A stretch of 64,000 nucleotides of DNA from DATGUN01 sp035301285 (GCA_035301285.1 DATGUN010000088.1:1-64000), one strand, 5' to 3'; counted from the stretch's first letter, positions 34,071 through 43,954 are shown. Notes: generated from the sequence alone by a model not told the origin. Translations and numbers: made by a program.

Positions 34071-35273
34071 GTGAAAGAAACGGGTAGATATCGAATTACC
34101 GATTTCGATTTCTGGAAAATTACAATAAGTCTGGCACTGGCTTCTTTTTTTGTATTTGCTGCCTTATATGCAGTACAACCGCTGCTGCCTGTATTTGTAG
34201 ACACATTCGGAGTGTCTGTATCTGTGTCCAGCCTTGCGTTATCAATGGTTATCATTGGCTTGATCATAGGTTTGATTGTGTTTGGGTTTTTGTCGGATCG
34301 ATTGGGTAGGACATTTTTGATCAAGGCTTCTCTGCTGGGTTCTGTAGTCCCATTTTTACTGATTCCTTTAACAAACTCGTTTATCATCTTGATTATACTG
34401 AGATTTATTCAGGGGTTACTCCTAGCGGGTCTTCCTGCTGCATCGCTTGCATATATAAGCGAAGAAATCGAGTCGCGCAGTGTTGGAACAGCGACCGGTT
34501 TTTATATTTCCAGTAATGCATTGGGTGGCATGGCGGGCAGGGTCATGACAGGGTATTTCACCGACCATTTTTCGTGGGAGACAGCTTTTTTCATTTTAGC
34601 AGCAATAGGGACTTTGGTCGTACTCATTGTATATATCATGTTGCCACAATCCAAATTCTTTGAGAAAAGTGTCGTGTCGATACGAACTGATTTGATTGGA
34701 TTTTTCTATCATTTAAAAAATCCCGCACTTTTATTGATGTTTGGAATGGGCGTGGTTCTGCAATCTACATTTACGGGAATGTGGACATATCTGCCGTTTT
34801 ATTTACAAGGGGAACCCTTTTTATTATCATTGCAGGCTATTTCGTATATGTTCCTAGCATATGGCTTTGGTGTGATCGGATCACCTATGGCTGGTTCCCT
34901 GTCCGGGAAGTATGGCATTAAACCGGTCCGTGTTACGGGTATCATCGTGTTATCGGGCGGTGTTTTATTAACCATCATTCCATCGCTTCCGATGATTATG
35001 ATCGGTCTTTGTTTAAGTTGTCTTGGATTTTTTACAGCCCACTCAGTTACGGCAGCCTCCATCAGTGATCAAGTGACACATCATAAAGGCAGTGCATCCA
35101 GTTTATATTTAGTGGCTTATTATATCGGTGTGTCTTCGGGAAGCACGTTGTATGGTCCTGTATGGGAAAGGATTGGATGGAAAGGCGTGATTGTAATCGC
35201 TGGATTGATTCCGGTTATTTATATTGGTATATTGCAATTTTTCAACAAGAGAAATAGTCACCCTTCATACTGA
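34071..35273 (+). CDS. MFS transporter, unknown substrate
   Basis: This is a 400-residue, 12-helix major facilitator. The loop after helix 2 carries the family A motif GFLSDRLGRTFLI, and a second half-motif SGKYGIKPVRV occurs after helix 8. Overall form suggests a drug or metabolite exporter of the YnfM type, but no residue identifies the substrate. The start is GTG 34071 with a weak ribosome binding site (GATGGGG), 46 bases after glpP. It may be read through from glpP. A terminator shared with the convergent carrier follows. Confidence 0.85.
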   Translation: MKETGRYRITDFDFWKITISLALASFFVFAALYAVQPLLPVFVDTFGVSVSVSSLALSMVIIGLIIGLIVFGFLSDRLGRTFLIKASLLGSVVPFLLIPLTNSFIILIILRFIQGLLLAGLPAASLAYISEEIESRSVGTATGFYISSNALGGMAGRVMTGYFTDHFSWETAFFILAAIGTLVVLIVYIMLPQSKFFEKSVVSIRTDLIGFFYHLKNPALLLMFGMGVVLQSTFTGMWTYLPFYLQGEPFLLSLQAISYMFLAYGFGVIGSPMAGSLSGKYGIKPVRVTGIIVLSGGVLLTIIPSLPMIMIGLCLSCLGFFTAHSVTAASISDQVTHHKGSASSLYLVAYYIGVSSGSTLYGPVWERIGWKGVIVIAGLIPVIYIGILQFFNKRNSHPSY

Positions 35274-35317
35274 AACAAGCAAGGTCCTCATTCAGCGACG
35301 ATCCTTGCTTGTTTTTT
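35274..35317. terminator. bidirectional terminator between the MFS and DASS carriers
   Basis: AACAAGCAAGG pairs with CCTTGCTTGTT around an 18-base loop. A T-run follows on the plus strand, and it lies between the two convergent stop codons. Confidence 0.88.
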
Positions 35318-35345
35318 AATGGGGCGGAAGATCACGGTGCCATCC

Positions 35346-36998
35346 TTATTTGAATGATGCGGGAATGGTTGTCAGATCAATGCCCCATATAATAGGCAGC
35401 AAGAAATAGATGGCAAGTGTTACGATAACGACACCGATAATATTCAAGACAAAGCCTGCTTTTGCCATGTCGGGAATGCGCAAATATCCAGAACCGAAAA
35501 CAACGGCGTTCGGCGGAGTGGCTACAGGTAACATAAATGCACAAGATGCGGCGACCCCTGCAGCGATCATAAAGGCATAAGGATGTACCCCCAGAGCCAA
35601 AGCCAAAGATGCCATAATCGGATACATCATATTGGCTGTTGCCGTATTAGACGTTATTTCTGTCAAGAATATAACCAATGCCGTCACGATCATTATGACG
35701 AAAAAGACATTGACACCTTTAAGACCTGATAATTGATTACCAATCCATTCCGATAATCCAGATTCAGTGAAACCTGCTGCAATAGCCAAGCCACCGCCGA
35801 ATAATAGTAAGATACCCCAAGGTAGTTTAACGGCAGTATTCCAGTCCAGCAATGTATCACCTTGTTTATTTTTGGAAGGGATGGCGAATAAGACAAGAGC
35901 GGCAGTCATTGCAATTACTGCGTCCCCGATATTTTCATTCAGGGCTTCAAGGAAAAACGAACGCGTAATCCATGCTAAAGCTGTTAAAGAAAAAATGACA
36001 AAGACCGTCTTCTCCTCGTAGGAAGCTTTTCCTAGCTTGCTTTTCTCATTCCGTATGATTTCCTGACCACCGGGAAGCGTTTTTACAGGTTGTGGAAAAG
36101 CAAATTTCATAAGATAAATCCAAGTGAGAATAATAAATATCCATGCAACGGGTACACCGAATAACATCCATGTCCCAAATGCCAATTCGACATCGTACAT
36201 CTTTTTCACAACACCTGCAAGTGCAGCATTGGGAGGTGTTCCGATGATGGTAGCTATCCCTCCGAGTGAGGCGGAATAAGCAATCCCTAACATCATCGCT
36301 TTTCCGAACCCGAAATTGTCATCTGCAGTATCGACTCTTGAATCATCTTTCAATGCATCTGAAACTTGATAAATGATAGCAAGTCCAATAGGTACCATCA
36401 TCATAGCAGTGGCTGTGTTGGAAATCCACATGGACAGAAACCCTGTAGCTACCATGAAACCAAGAATGATTCGATCTGTATTCGTACCGATAATAGAGAT
36501 GATTGTCAGGGCAATACGTCGATGTAAGTCCCATTTTTCCATGGCAAGTGCTACCATGAAGCCTCCCATAAAAAGAAAGATGGTATCGCTTCCATAAGCT
36601 GACGCTGTAACATCGATATCCAGTCCGTGTGACAGCGGAAATAAAATGAGAGGTAGCAAAGATGTCGCCGGGATAGGCAGCGCTTCAGTCATCCACCAAA
36701 TTGCTATCCAGATGGTACTCGCAAGAACAGCAACACCTTCATTGGACAAGTCTTCAGGTTTAAAAAATAATAATGTAAGAATAAATAGAATAGGGCCCAT
36801 GAATAATCCGATAAGCTGGGCAGTTGAGTAAGTCCGTTTATGGCCGCCTCCTCCATTATGACCGCCATTTCCGCTTCCATTATCCGGTGCCCAAGCTATA
36901 TTCTTCATATCTGTCGTTTTAGGATGAATGAAAAAACGGAACATATCTTTTACCTGATCATGCTTGTCCCACATCCAATTCCATGTCGAAGTTATCAT
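35346..36998 (-). CDS. DASS family sodium:anion (dicarboxylate-type) symporter
   Basis: This SLC13/DASS carrier has 550 residues and imports di- or tricarboxylates or sulfate with sodium. Both SNT signatures of the family are present: ISNTATAMMMVP in the first repeat and TSNTATANMMYP in the second. About 11-12 helices and two re-entrant hairpins are expected. The N-terminus has an unusual glycine/histidine-rich segment (NGGHNGGGGHKRTYS, about 44-58) before helix 1. The minus-strand ribosome binding site is AAAGGAGG. Sodium coupling would suit a saline habitat, but the substrate cannot be read from sequence. Confidence 0.92.
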   Translation of the reverse strand: MITSTWNWMWDKHDQVKDMFRFFIHPKTTDMKNIAWAPDNGSGNGGHNGGGGHKRTYSTAQLIGLFMGPILFILTLLFFKPEDLSNEGVAVLASTIWIAIWWMTEALPIPATSLLPLILFPLSHGLDIDVTASAYGSDTIFLFMGGFMVALAMEKWDLHRRIALTIISIIGTNTDRIILGFMVATGFLSMWISNTATAMMMVPIGLAIIYQVSDALKDDSRVDTADDNFGFGKAMMLGIAYSASLGGIATIIGTPPNAALAGVVKKMYDVELAFGTWMLFGVPVAWIFIILTWIYLMKFAFPQPVKTLPGGQEIIRNEKSKLGKASYEEKTVFVIFSLTALAWITRSFFLEALNENIGDAVIAMTAALVLFAIPSKNKQGDTLLDWNTAVKLPWGILLLFGGGLAIAAGFTESGLSEWIGNQLSGLKGVNVFFVIMIVTALVIFLTEITSNTATANMMYPIMASLALALGVHPYAFMIAAGVAASCAFMLPVATPPNAVVFGSGYLRIPDMAKAGFVLNIIGVVIVTLAIYFLLPIIWGIDLTTIPASFK

Positions 36999-37443
36999 AT
37001 TCTGCCTCCTTTAGAGTTTTATGTATTATATCAAATCAGATAAAATATTTAAAGTATTAAAAATTCAATCTTTTGTGATTTCTTAAGGTGCATTTTCAAA
37101 CACCACTTTGTTTAGGGTCATAAACATTTTGCTTTATCAAATAGTGGTGATATGGTATGCTATATTTAAGTTAATAGTTTCACTGGACGGAGAATCGGAG
37201 TAACCGCAGGATAGCCAATGGATTGCCATTGGTCTGTTTTGTGGTCTTTTTGTGTTGTTTTGTCATGTAGAGGTCACATTTATGTTTATCGATGCCTGTC
37301 AATCGATCGATTTTAAAATGTCTTTCAAGTGAGTATAAGTCCAAAATGTGATACGGAGAACAGATAGGGCAATACAGTTAAGACCACCGATTCTCAAAAA
37401 TAAAACGGTAGATATGATAATTCTACATAAGGAGTGTTTGGCT
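36999..37443 (+). other. divergent carrier/glpD intergenic region and glpD leader
   Basis: This 445-base gap contains the carrier promoter (minus side, not resolved), a possible glpD promoter near 37133-37166 (TTTATC with TATGCT, or TATATT; weak), the antiterminator target hairpin at 37215-37232, and about 190 further bases of leader. No gene is evident. Confidence 0.5.
37215..37251 (+). promoter_or_regulatory. glpD leader terminator, predicted GlpP target
   Basis: CCAATGG and CCATTGG form a perfect seven-base stem with an ATTG loop, followed by the T-rich TCTGTTTTGTGGTCTTTTTG. It lies in the glpD leader about 190 bases before the coding sequence, the arrangement known for the GlpP-controlled glpD leader of B. 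subtilis. GlpP bound to glycerol 3-phosphate should prevent termination here. Confidence 0.65.
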
Positions 37444-39114
37444 ATGGTGAAATTTGCCGGTACTGAACGTCGTCATATGTTAGCTGAAATGAAAGAAAAT
37501 CAGTTGGATTTGCTTGTGATCGGGGGAGGCATTACAGGAGCTGGGATTGCTTTGGATGCCACAACAAGAGGATTGAATACAGGTCTCGTTGAGATGCAGG
37601 ATTTTGCGGCGGGGACATCGTCCAGATCGACGAAACTTGTCCATGGTGGTTTGCGTTATCTGAAACAATTCGAGGTCGCCATGGTTGCAGAAGTAGGGAA
37701 GGAACGTGCCATCGTTTATGAAAATGGGCCACATGTCACAACACCAGAGTGGATGATGCTTCCATTTCATAAAGGAGGAACATTCGGTCCGTTCACAACA
37801 AACATTGGTCTACGTGTATATGACTTTTTAGCTGGTGTCAAAAAAGTGGAACGCCGTAAAATGCTATCACCCAATGAAGCACTGGAAAAAGAGCCCCTTA
37901 TTAAAGAAGACCAGTTAAAAGGTGCAGGCTATTATGTGGAATATAAGACCGATGATGCCAGGTTGACGATCGAGGTGATGAAAAAGGCGGTGGAACATGG
38001 TGCCCATGCTGTCAACTATACACAAGCCATCGACTATTTATATGATTCAAACGGGAAAATTGAGGGGGTTGTCGTGAAGGATCTAATAACTGGCGATACC
38101 CATGAACTGTATGCGAAAAAAGTTGTCAATGCCTGTGGACCTTGGGTAGATGACCTACGTGAGATTGATGGATCCAAAAAAGGGAAAACACTGCACCTGA
38201 CAAAAGGCGTACATCTCGTGTTTGCTAAACGGGATTTTCCATTGAAACAAGCCATCTATTTTGATACGCCAGATGGTCGGATGGTATTTGCCATTCCCAG
38301 AAACGATAAAACTTATGTCGGTACAACCGATACGCGTTTTCATGGAAACTTGAAGAATCCACAGGTAACGGTGGAGGATCGCGATTATTTGTTGGGTGCA
38401 ATTCATTATATGTTCCCAACAGTAGACCTTACGGAAGAACATGTAGAATCAAGTTGGGCTGGGGTCAGACCACTCATTGCCGAAGAAGGGAAAGACAATC
38501 CCGATGAAATTTCACGTAAAGATGAAATTTTCATTTCTGATTCCGGGTTGATTTCCATGGCGGGTGGGAAATTGACAGGTTACCGGAAAATGGCGGAACA
38601 AGCAGTCAATACGGTCACAAAACAGCTGAAACAAGAAGAAGGTATCATCTATAGTCCATCCAACACAGAACATTTGCCAATTTCCGGTGGTGAAACTGGC
38701 GGTTCAAAAGGTTATGTCGCGTTTAAGGCGCAAAAAATAAAAGAGGGTGAAAAGATTGGCCTTCCTGAAAAGGAAATGAAATTGTTACTTCAAAAATATG
38801 GTGCCAATGTTGACTCAATATTAAGTCTTTACGCAGATCATAAAGAGTCGTCACCAGATGGCATGGATCCATTGGTATTTGCCGAGTTACAATATGGGTT
38901 GTCACATGAAATGGTCGTGAAACCTGTTGACTTCTTCATTCGCAGGACAGGTGCATTGTTTTTTGATATCGACTGGGTCAGGGAGCATAAAAATAGTGTT
39001 TGTCACTATATATCCAAATGTTTCTCGTTGACTGCTGAACAAAGCAAAGCAAATAAAGAAGAAATGGAAAAATTGCTTTCTGAAGCCATAACGCCCGTTG
39101 CGTCACAACAATAA
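37444..39114 (+). CDS. glpD: aerobic glycerol-3-phosphate dehydrogenase
   Basis: GlpD oxidises glycerol 3-phosphate to dihydroxyacetone phosphate and passes electrons to menaquinone at the membrane. The 556 residues match B. subtilis GlpD closely along the whole chain. The FAD-binding motif is VIGGGITGAGIALDA (about residues 23-37), followed by FAAGTSSRSTKLVHGGLRYL. The C-terminal half has SRKDEIFISDSGLISMAGGK and RRTGALFFDIDWV. I chose ATG 37444 behind AAGGAG; the frame from 37348 adds unrelated residues. A perfect terminator follows. Confidence 0.96.
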   Translation: MVKFAGTERRHMLAEMKENQLDLLVIGGGITGAGIALDATTRGLNTGLVEMQDFAAGTSSRSTKLVHGGLRYLKQFEVAMVAEVGKERAIVYENGPHVTTPEWMMLPFHKGGTFGPFTTNIGLRVYDFLAGVKKVERRKMLSPNEALEKEPLIKEDQLKGAGYYVEYKTDDARLTIEVMKKAVEHGAHAVNYTQAIDYLYDSNGKIEGVVVKDLITGDTHELYAKKVVNACGPWVDDLREIDGSKKGKTLHLTKGVHLVFAKRDFPLKQAIYFDTPDGRMVFAIPRNDKTYVGTTDTRFHGNLKNPQVTVEDRDYLLGAIHYMFPTVDLTEEHVESSWAGVRPLIAEEGKDNPDEISRKDEIFISDSGLISMAGGKLTGYRKMAEQAVNTVTKQLKQEEGIIYSPSNTEHLPISGGETGGSKGYVAFKAQKIKEGEKIGLPEKEMKLLLQKYGANVDSILSLYADHKESSPDGMDPLVFAELQYGLSHEMVVKPVDFFIRRTGALFFDIDWVREHKNSVCHYISKCFSLTAEQSKANKEEMEKLLSEAITPVASQQ

Positions 39115-39128
39115 CTGAACAGACACAT

Positions 39129-39160
39129 CCCATTCACCAATCATTGGTGGATGGGTTTTT
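39129..39160 (+). terminator. terminator of glpD
   Basis: CCCATTCACCAA and TTGGTGGATGGG form a stem with a three-base loop and TTTTT tail. One position is a G-T pair. Confidence 0.92.
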
Positions 39161-39271
39161 AGTTTTCTTGTCGTTGAGTTAAAATAGCGTATCATATTTT
39201 TAAGCTTGTATCATTTTGGCTGAAATTGTGATATACTTTCTACGGAAATAACCAATGCAAGGAGGGATTGC

Positions 39272-40267
39272 ATGAATCAAACAAAAGATACAGAGCCTGA
39301 AAATGTTATCCCTTTTATACCCGAAGGAGAATTTTACTTTTCAAAAGGTGTAGAAGCTTTTCGTAAGCAAAAGTATGACATGGCTATCAAGTGGCTGAAT
39401 AAAGCAATTGAATCAACACAAGATCATATTTTATATAAGTGTCAAATGTCAATTGTATATACGGAAATAGGCGAATATGAAAAAGCAAGTGAATTATTGC
39501 AGGATGTTTTGGATACATCCGGTGAAGAATATAATGATTGTTATTATCTATTAGCAAATAATTATGCTCATTTAGGTTTATTGAATGAAGCAAAAATATA
39601 TGCAAAAAAATATATGGAAAAAGAACCCAATGGTGAATTTAAAGAGGAAGCCCAACGGTTATTGGAAGTCATTGAAGCGGAAGTTGATGATTTGGATGAC
39701 GATTGGTCTGAGGAAGAGGAATTGATCCTTTATCAAGAGGCGGTCTTTCATCATATGGAAAACAGGGAATGGAAGCAGGCCCTTCCATTATTGGAAGAAA
39801 TGTTGTCGTTGTTCCCGGAACATCGTTTGACAATACACGATTATGCACAAGCATTGTTTTATTCCGGAGAACAAGACAAAGCGATTCGACTGGAGTTAGA
39901 TGAATTGGAAAAAAGGCCCTTTGCTTTGCATTCTCATATCAATTTAGCTATTTTTTATCATGTGACACAATCGATTCCTGAATATGAAGCCCACATACAA
40001 AGATTACTAAATGTGTATCCTATATATGAGGATCAAAAATTACGTATTGCCGTGGCGCTTGCTAAAACAGAAAACGACGAAAGTGCTTTTAGACGTTTTC
40101 GGAAATTGTCCAAAAGCAAAATGAAGGGACATATTTCTTATTATAAATGGTATAGCATCGCAGCTTATCGTATCGGTGCATTTGAAAAAGCGCAGATGTT
40201 AAAAAATGAAGGATGTAAATTGCATCCTAACCTTCAGAAGGAATTGAAGACCTTATATCTGGATTGA
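39272..40267 (+). CDS. tetratricopeptide-repeat protein (YvcD-like)
   Basis: The 331-residue cytoplasmic protein is built largely of TPR helices: residues 20-130 (YFSKGVEAFRKQKYDMAIKW, KASELLQDVL, YYLLANNYAHLGLLNEAKI) and again from 150 to 320. An acidic hinge (EAEVDDLDDDWSEEEE) lies near residues 135-150. TPR arrays bind other proteins, but no partner is indicated. It precedes trxB as yvcD does in B. subtilis. A TGATATACT extended -10 at about 39230 probably drives it. Confidence 0.88.
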   Translation: MNQTKDTEPENVIPFIPEGEFYFSKGVEAFRKQKYDMAIKWLNKAIESTQDHILYKCQMSIVYTEIGEYEKASELLQDVLDTSGEEYNDCYYLLANNYAHLGLLNEAKIYAKKYMEKEPNGEFKEEAQRLLEVIEAEVDDLDDDWSEEEELILYQEAVFHHMENREWKQALPLLEEMLSLFPEHRLTIHDYAQALFYSGEQDKAIRLELDELEKRPFALHSHINLAIFYHVTQSIPEYEAHIQRLLNVYPIYEDQKLRIAVALAKTENDESAFRRFRKLSKSKMKGHISYYKWYSIAAYRIGAFEKAQMLKNEGCKLHPNLQKELKTLYLD

Positions 40268-40352
40268 GCAGAAAGATAGACGAAACTTATAAGTTCTTAT
40301 ACGATGAAAATGGATTGAAAAAGTATAACCAATTGAAGAAAGGGCTGATTAC

Positions 40353-41312
40353 ATGGCCGAAGAACGTATGTATGATGTTATCATTATTGGTGCAGGTCCG
40401 GCAGGAATGACGGCGGGTGTATATGCATCACGTGCAAATTTAGATACGTTAATGATTGAAAGGGGTATTCCCGGTGGTCAAGTCGCGGATACGGAAGATG
40501 TAGAAAATTATCCTGGATTTTCGCATATCCTGGGAAGTGACTTGTCGAACAATATGTTTGAACATGCGAAAAAATTCGGTACGGAATATGCTTATGGCGA
40601 TGTGAAAGAAGTTGTTGATCATGGTGATTACAAAACGGTCATTGCCGGAAAAAAAGAATATAATACGCGTACAGTCATTATTGGGGCCGGTGCCCAGTTC
40701 AAGAAATTGGGTATTGAAGGCGAAGAAGAATTGACAGGTCGCGGTGTATCTTACTGCGCTGTATGTGATGGTGCCTTTTTCAAGCAAAAAAACATCGTTG
40801 TCATCGGTGGCGGAGATTCTGCCGTGGAAGAGGGCATCTATCTGACCAAATTTGCGGATAAAGTGACGGTTGTACATCGTCGTGATGAGTTGCGTGCACA
40901 GAAAATCATTCAAGACCGGGCGTTTGACAACGAGAAAATGGAATTTATCTGGGATACTGTTGCAAAAAAAATCAATGGGCCAGATGGGAAAGTAAGCAGT
41001 GTGTCATTGCATAATAAGAAAACGGGTGAAGATTATGAATTCCCTGCTGATGGTGTCTTTGTCTATATCGGACTCGTTCCATTGACAGAACCATTTAAGT
41101 CATTAGGCATTGTTGACGCAAACGGCTATATCCAAACGAATGAAAATATGGAAACAGATGTCCCTGGTGTTTATGCAGCTGGAGATATACGTGAAAAAGA
41201 TTTGCGCCAAATTGTCACTGCGACAGGTGATGGAAGTATAGCGGCGGAAACAGCACAAAAGTATATTGAGGATCTTAAAGATAAATTTAAAACGACCGCT
41301 TCTTCCAATTGA
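40353..41312 (+). CDS. trxB: thioredoxin reductase
   Basis: TrxB uses NADPH to keep thioredoxin reduced. The 319 residues contain the FAD motif IIGAGPAGMTAG (11-22), the NADPH motif VIGGGDSAVEE near 150-160, and the redox-active pair Cys135 and Cys138 in CAVCDGAFF. The C-terminal FAD motif is GVYAAGDIREKDLRQ. It lies in the conserved yvcD-trxB-yvcI order. A terminator ends it at 41419-41449. Confidence 0.97.
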   Translation: MAEERMYDVIIIGAGPAGMTAGVYASRANLDTLMIERGIPGGQVADTEDVENYPGFSHILGSDLSNNMFEHAKKFGTEYAYGDVKEVVDHGDYKTVIAGKKEYNTRTVIIGAGAQFKKLGIEGEEELTGRGVSYCAVCDGAFFKQKNIVVIGGGDSAVEEGIYLTKFADKVTVVHRRDELRAQKIIQDRAFDNEKMEFIWDTVAKKINGPDGKVSSVSLHNKKTGEDYEFPADGVFVYIGLVPLTEPFKSLGIVDANGYIQTNENMETDVPGVYAAGDIREKDLRQIVTATGDGSIAAETAQKYIEDLKDKFKTTASSN

Positions 41313-41418
41313 TGGAAAAGTAATTTCATTTTAACGCCATTGTAATACGTGCGAAACAATGATGCGTTACAATGAAGTTAACTAATTGACCCCCTTTTTA
41401 TAAATAAATTAGTTTTTT

Positions 41419-41449
41419 GCACAGGCATAAATGGCCTGTGCTTTTTTTT
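41419..41449 (+). terminator. terminator of trxB
   Basis: GCACAGGC and GCCTGTGC flank a seven-base loop, with T-runs on both sides. A separate inverted repeat, CATTGTAA (41338-41345) with TTACAATG (41367-41374), lies just upstream. No gene is seen between trxB and the nudix gene. Confidence 0.92.
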
Positions 41450-41607
41450 AGGATGTCGTTGCACATTTTTATATTCAATAGGCATCTTATTTTAAATAAA
41501 CTCATAAGTATCTTCATGATATAAAAAGTACGATATCCTTGTTGATGCTGCTTCAATCATAGTATAATAGTCATAATGATTGTTTCTTTGTTTGAATGAG
41601 GTGAACA

Positions 41608-42075
41608 ATGATGCAACGTGTTACGAATTGTATTTTGATTGATGACCGACAAGCATTATTAATAAAGAAACCGAGACGTGGGTGGTATGCCATTCCAGGT
41701 GGGAAAATGGAGCAAGGTGAAACAGTGAAGGAATCTGTTATCAGGGAATATCGTGAAGAAACCGATTTACATTTAATAAACCCCTCTTTGATAGGTGTGT
41801 TTACATTTAATATTTTTACAGGTACGACGTGTGTCCAGGAATGGATGATGTTTACCTTTGTAAGTCGGGCTTACACGGGAACAATGGCTTCATACTGTAC
41901 AGAAGGCGAATTGGAATGGATTCCACTTGATGCAATTGCATCACTTCCAATGGCGGAAGGCGACCGAAGCATTTTCGACCATATTCAAACATCAGATGAT
42001 ATACTGTATGCATCCTTTTCCTATACAGATGATTACGAACTGATAGGTATTAATATAAATCCCACTGGACGATAG
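41608..42075 (+). CDS. Nudix hydrolase (YvcI-like)
   Basis: The 155-residue Nudix hydrolase probably cleaves a nucleoside diphosphate derivative. The Nudix box is GGKMEQGETVKESVIREYRE followed by ETDL, with all catalytic glutamates. Start is ATG 41608 or the next codon 41611, both behind GAGGTGA. It leads the rapZ-glmR-whiA-crh cluster as yvcI does in B. subtilis, where the substrate is likewise not firmly known. The gap to rapZ is only ten bases. Confidence 0.92.
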   Translation: MMQRVTNCILIDDRQALLIKKPRRGWYAIPGGKMEQGETVKESVIREYREETDLHLINPSLIGVFTFNIFTGTTCVQEWMMFTFVSRAYTGTMASYCTEGELEWIPLDAIASLPMAEGDRSIFDHIQTSDDILYASFSYTDDYELIGININPTGR

Positions 42076-42085
42076 GAGAGATAAC

Positions 42086-42970
42086 TTGGATAAGACGGAA
42101 CAAGAAACGAGACTCGTTGTCATTACTGGAATGTCTGGTGCAGGGAAGACAGTTGCTGTTCAAAGTTTTGAGGATTTAGGATATTATTGTGTTGATAATC
42201 TTCCACCAGCATTGTTACCAAAGTTTTTAGATTTGATGAAAGACGCTTCCAACAGTGTACAAAAAGTTGCGCTTGTCATGGATTTGCGGGGGAGAGAGTT
42301 TTTTGATCTATTATTTGAAGCGTTGGATGTATTAGGTGAAGCGACATGGCTGGAAGAACATATTTTATTTTTGGATGCCAAAGATGAAGCACTTGTAAGT
42401 AGATACAAAGAAACAAGGCGTTCACACCCATTGGCTGTTGGCGGTCTTCCTTTAAATGGAATAAAGCAAGAAAGAAAAATATTGGATGAATTAAGAGGAA
42501 GGGCTCAGCGTATTATTGATACAACCGATTTAAAGCCAAAAGAATTGCGGGAGAAGATCCTTGGTTTTTATTCAGAAGAAAAACAGGATATCTTTTCGGT
42601 GAATATGCTGTCATTCGGTTTCAAATATGGTGTTCCGATTGATGCAGATCTCGTTTTTGATGTCCGCTTTCTTCCCAATCCCCATTATGTGGAATACATG
42701 CAACCTTTGACAGGTTTAAATCCAGATGTGGCTTCATATGTTTTTAAGTGGTCTGAAACCCAGAAGTTCAATGATAAGGTTCTTGATTTATTGACTTTCA
42801 TGCTCCCACAATATAAAAAAGAAGGAAAATCACAGCTTGTCGTCGCTATCGGATGCACGGGTGGCCAACACCGTTCCGTGGCAATTGCCGAGCATTTCAA
42901 AAAAAAGCTTTCCGATCAATATATTACGCATGTCAGCCATCGGGACATTGACAAAAGGAAGGGGCATTAA
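42086..42970 (+). CDS. rapZ: RNase adapter/nucleotide-binding protein RapZ (YvcJ)
   Basis: The 294-residue protein is a P-loop nucleotide-binding member of the RapZ/YvcJ family. In E. coli RapZ guides RNase E to the GlmZ small RNA; in B. subtilis YvcJ binds GTP and affects competence. Walker A is GMSGAGKT near residues 15-22, and the C-terminal domain has IGCTGGQHRSVAIAE. The start is TTG 42086 behind TAGGAGAG. The start of glmR is two bases after the rapZ stop codon, so the two are coexpressed. Confidence 0.94.
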   Translation: MDKTEQETRLVVITGMSGAGKTVAVQSFEDLGYYCVDNLPPALLPKFLDLMKDASNSVQKVALVMDLRGREFFDLLFEALDVLGEATWLEEHILFLDAKDEALVSRYKETRRSHPLAVGGLPLNGIKQERKILDELRGRAQRIIDTTDLKPKELREKILGFYSEEKQDIFSVNMLSFGFKYGVPIDADLVFDVRFLPNPHYVEYMQPLTGLNPDVASYVFKWSETQKFNDKVLDLLTFMLPQYKKEGKSQLVVAIGCTGGQHRSVAIAEHFKKKLSDQYITHVSHRDIDKRKGH

Positions 42971-42971
42971 T

Positions 42972-43922
42972 ATGAGTAAAGAAAACCCTCGAATTGTCGT
43001 TATCGGCGGTGGAACAGGCATGCCCGTACTTTTACGGGGCTTGAAAAACCTGCCTGTTGACCTGACAGCGCTTGTAACAGTAGCAGACGATGGTGGGAGT
43101 ACGGGACGCCTGCGCCATGAGATGGCTATCCCGGCGCCTGGTGATATTCGAAATGTGATTGCTGCACTATCAGATGCTGAACCGATGTTGCTGGACTTGT
43201 TTCAGCATCGTTTTACAGTTGGAAATGGTTTATCGGGGCATTCATTGGGTAATTTATTATTAGCCGCCATGACATCGATTACCGGTGATTTTTATACTGG
43301 CATCAAAGAAATTTCCCGTGTGTTGAATGTGAAAGGGAAAATATACCCCATTTCAAATGAAAATATGTCATTACACGCTGTCATGGAAGATGGCCAGATT
43401 GTTTCCGGGGAATCGAAAATCCCGCTCGTCAACAAAAAAATCAAACGTGTCTACCTCAGACCCGAACCGGTCCATCCGTTGCCAAATGCCGTTCGTTCGA
43501 TCGAAGAAGCGGATTTGGTCGTGATTGCACCGGGAAGTCTATATACAAGCATCCTGCCCAGTTTGATCATTCCCCATATTGATGAAGCTATACGTCAAAC
43601 AAAAGGGAAGGTCGTGTATGTTTGTAATGTCATGACCCAAGCAGGAGAGACAACTGGTTATACGGCATCAGATCATGTTCAGGCGTTCATCGATCATATC
43701 GGGGATCATTGTGTTCAAGCGATTGTTGTTCATAATGAGCCTATCAAAAAGGATATCCAAGCGAACTATGCCATAGAAAATGCAGAACCAGTCGTTTATG
43801 ATACACAGCGCTTATTGGATATGAATTTGGAAATTATTGAAGGGGATATTATCGATGAAACGAAACAGTCGTTAAGACACAACACAGCAAAAATCGCCAA
43901 ACTGCTATATTCTCTTATTTAG
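42972..43922 (+). CDS. glmR: gluconeogenesis factor GlmR (YvcK)
   Basis: GlmR/YvcK binds UDP-GlcNAc and stimulates GlmS, directing carbon into wall precursors during gluconeogenic growth. The 316 residues have the CofD-like Rossmann fold, with GGGTGMPVLLRGLK at the N-terminus, VADDGGSTGRLR near residue 40, and PGSLYTSILPSLI near 190. I chose ATG 42972, behind AAAGGAAGGGG. The frame from 42837 is an extension into rapZ. It is followed by whiA. Confidence 0.95.
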   Translation: MSKENPRIVVIGGGTGMPVLLRGLKNLPVDLTALVTVADDGGSTGRLRHEMAIPAPGDIRNVIAALSDAEPMLLDLFQHRFTVGNGLSGHSLGNLLLAAMTSITGDFYTGIKEISRVLNVKGKIYPISNENMSLHAVMEDGQIVSGESKIPLVNKKIKRVYLRPEPVHPLPNAVRSIEEADLVVIAPGSLYTSILPSLIIPHIDEAIRQTKGKVVYVCNVMTQAGETTGYTASDHVQAFIDHIGDHCVQAIVVHNEPIKKDIQANYAIENAEPVVYDTQRLLDMNLEIIEGDIIDETKQSLRHNTAKIAKLLYSLI

Positions 43923-43954
43923 CATTTGGATATGACAGGATAGGAGGTGTCGAA

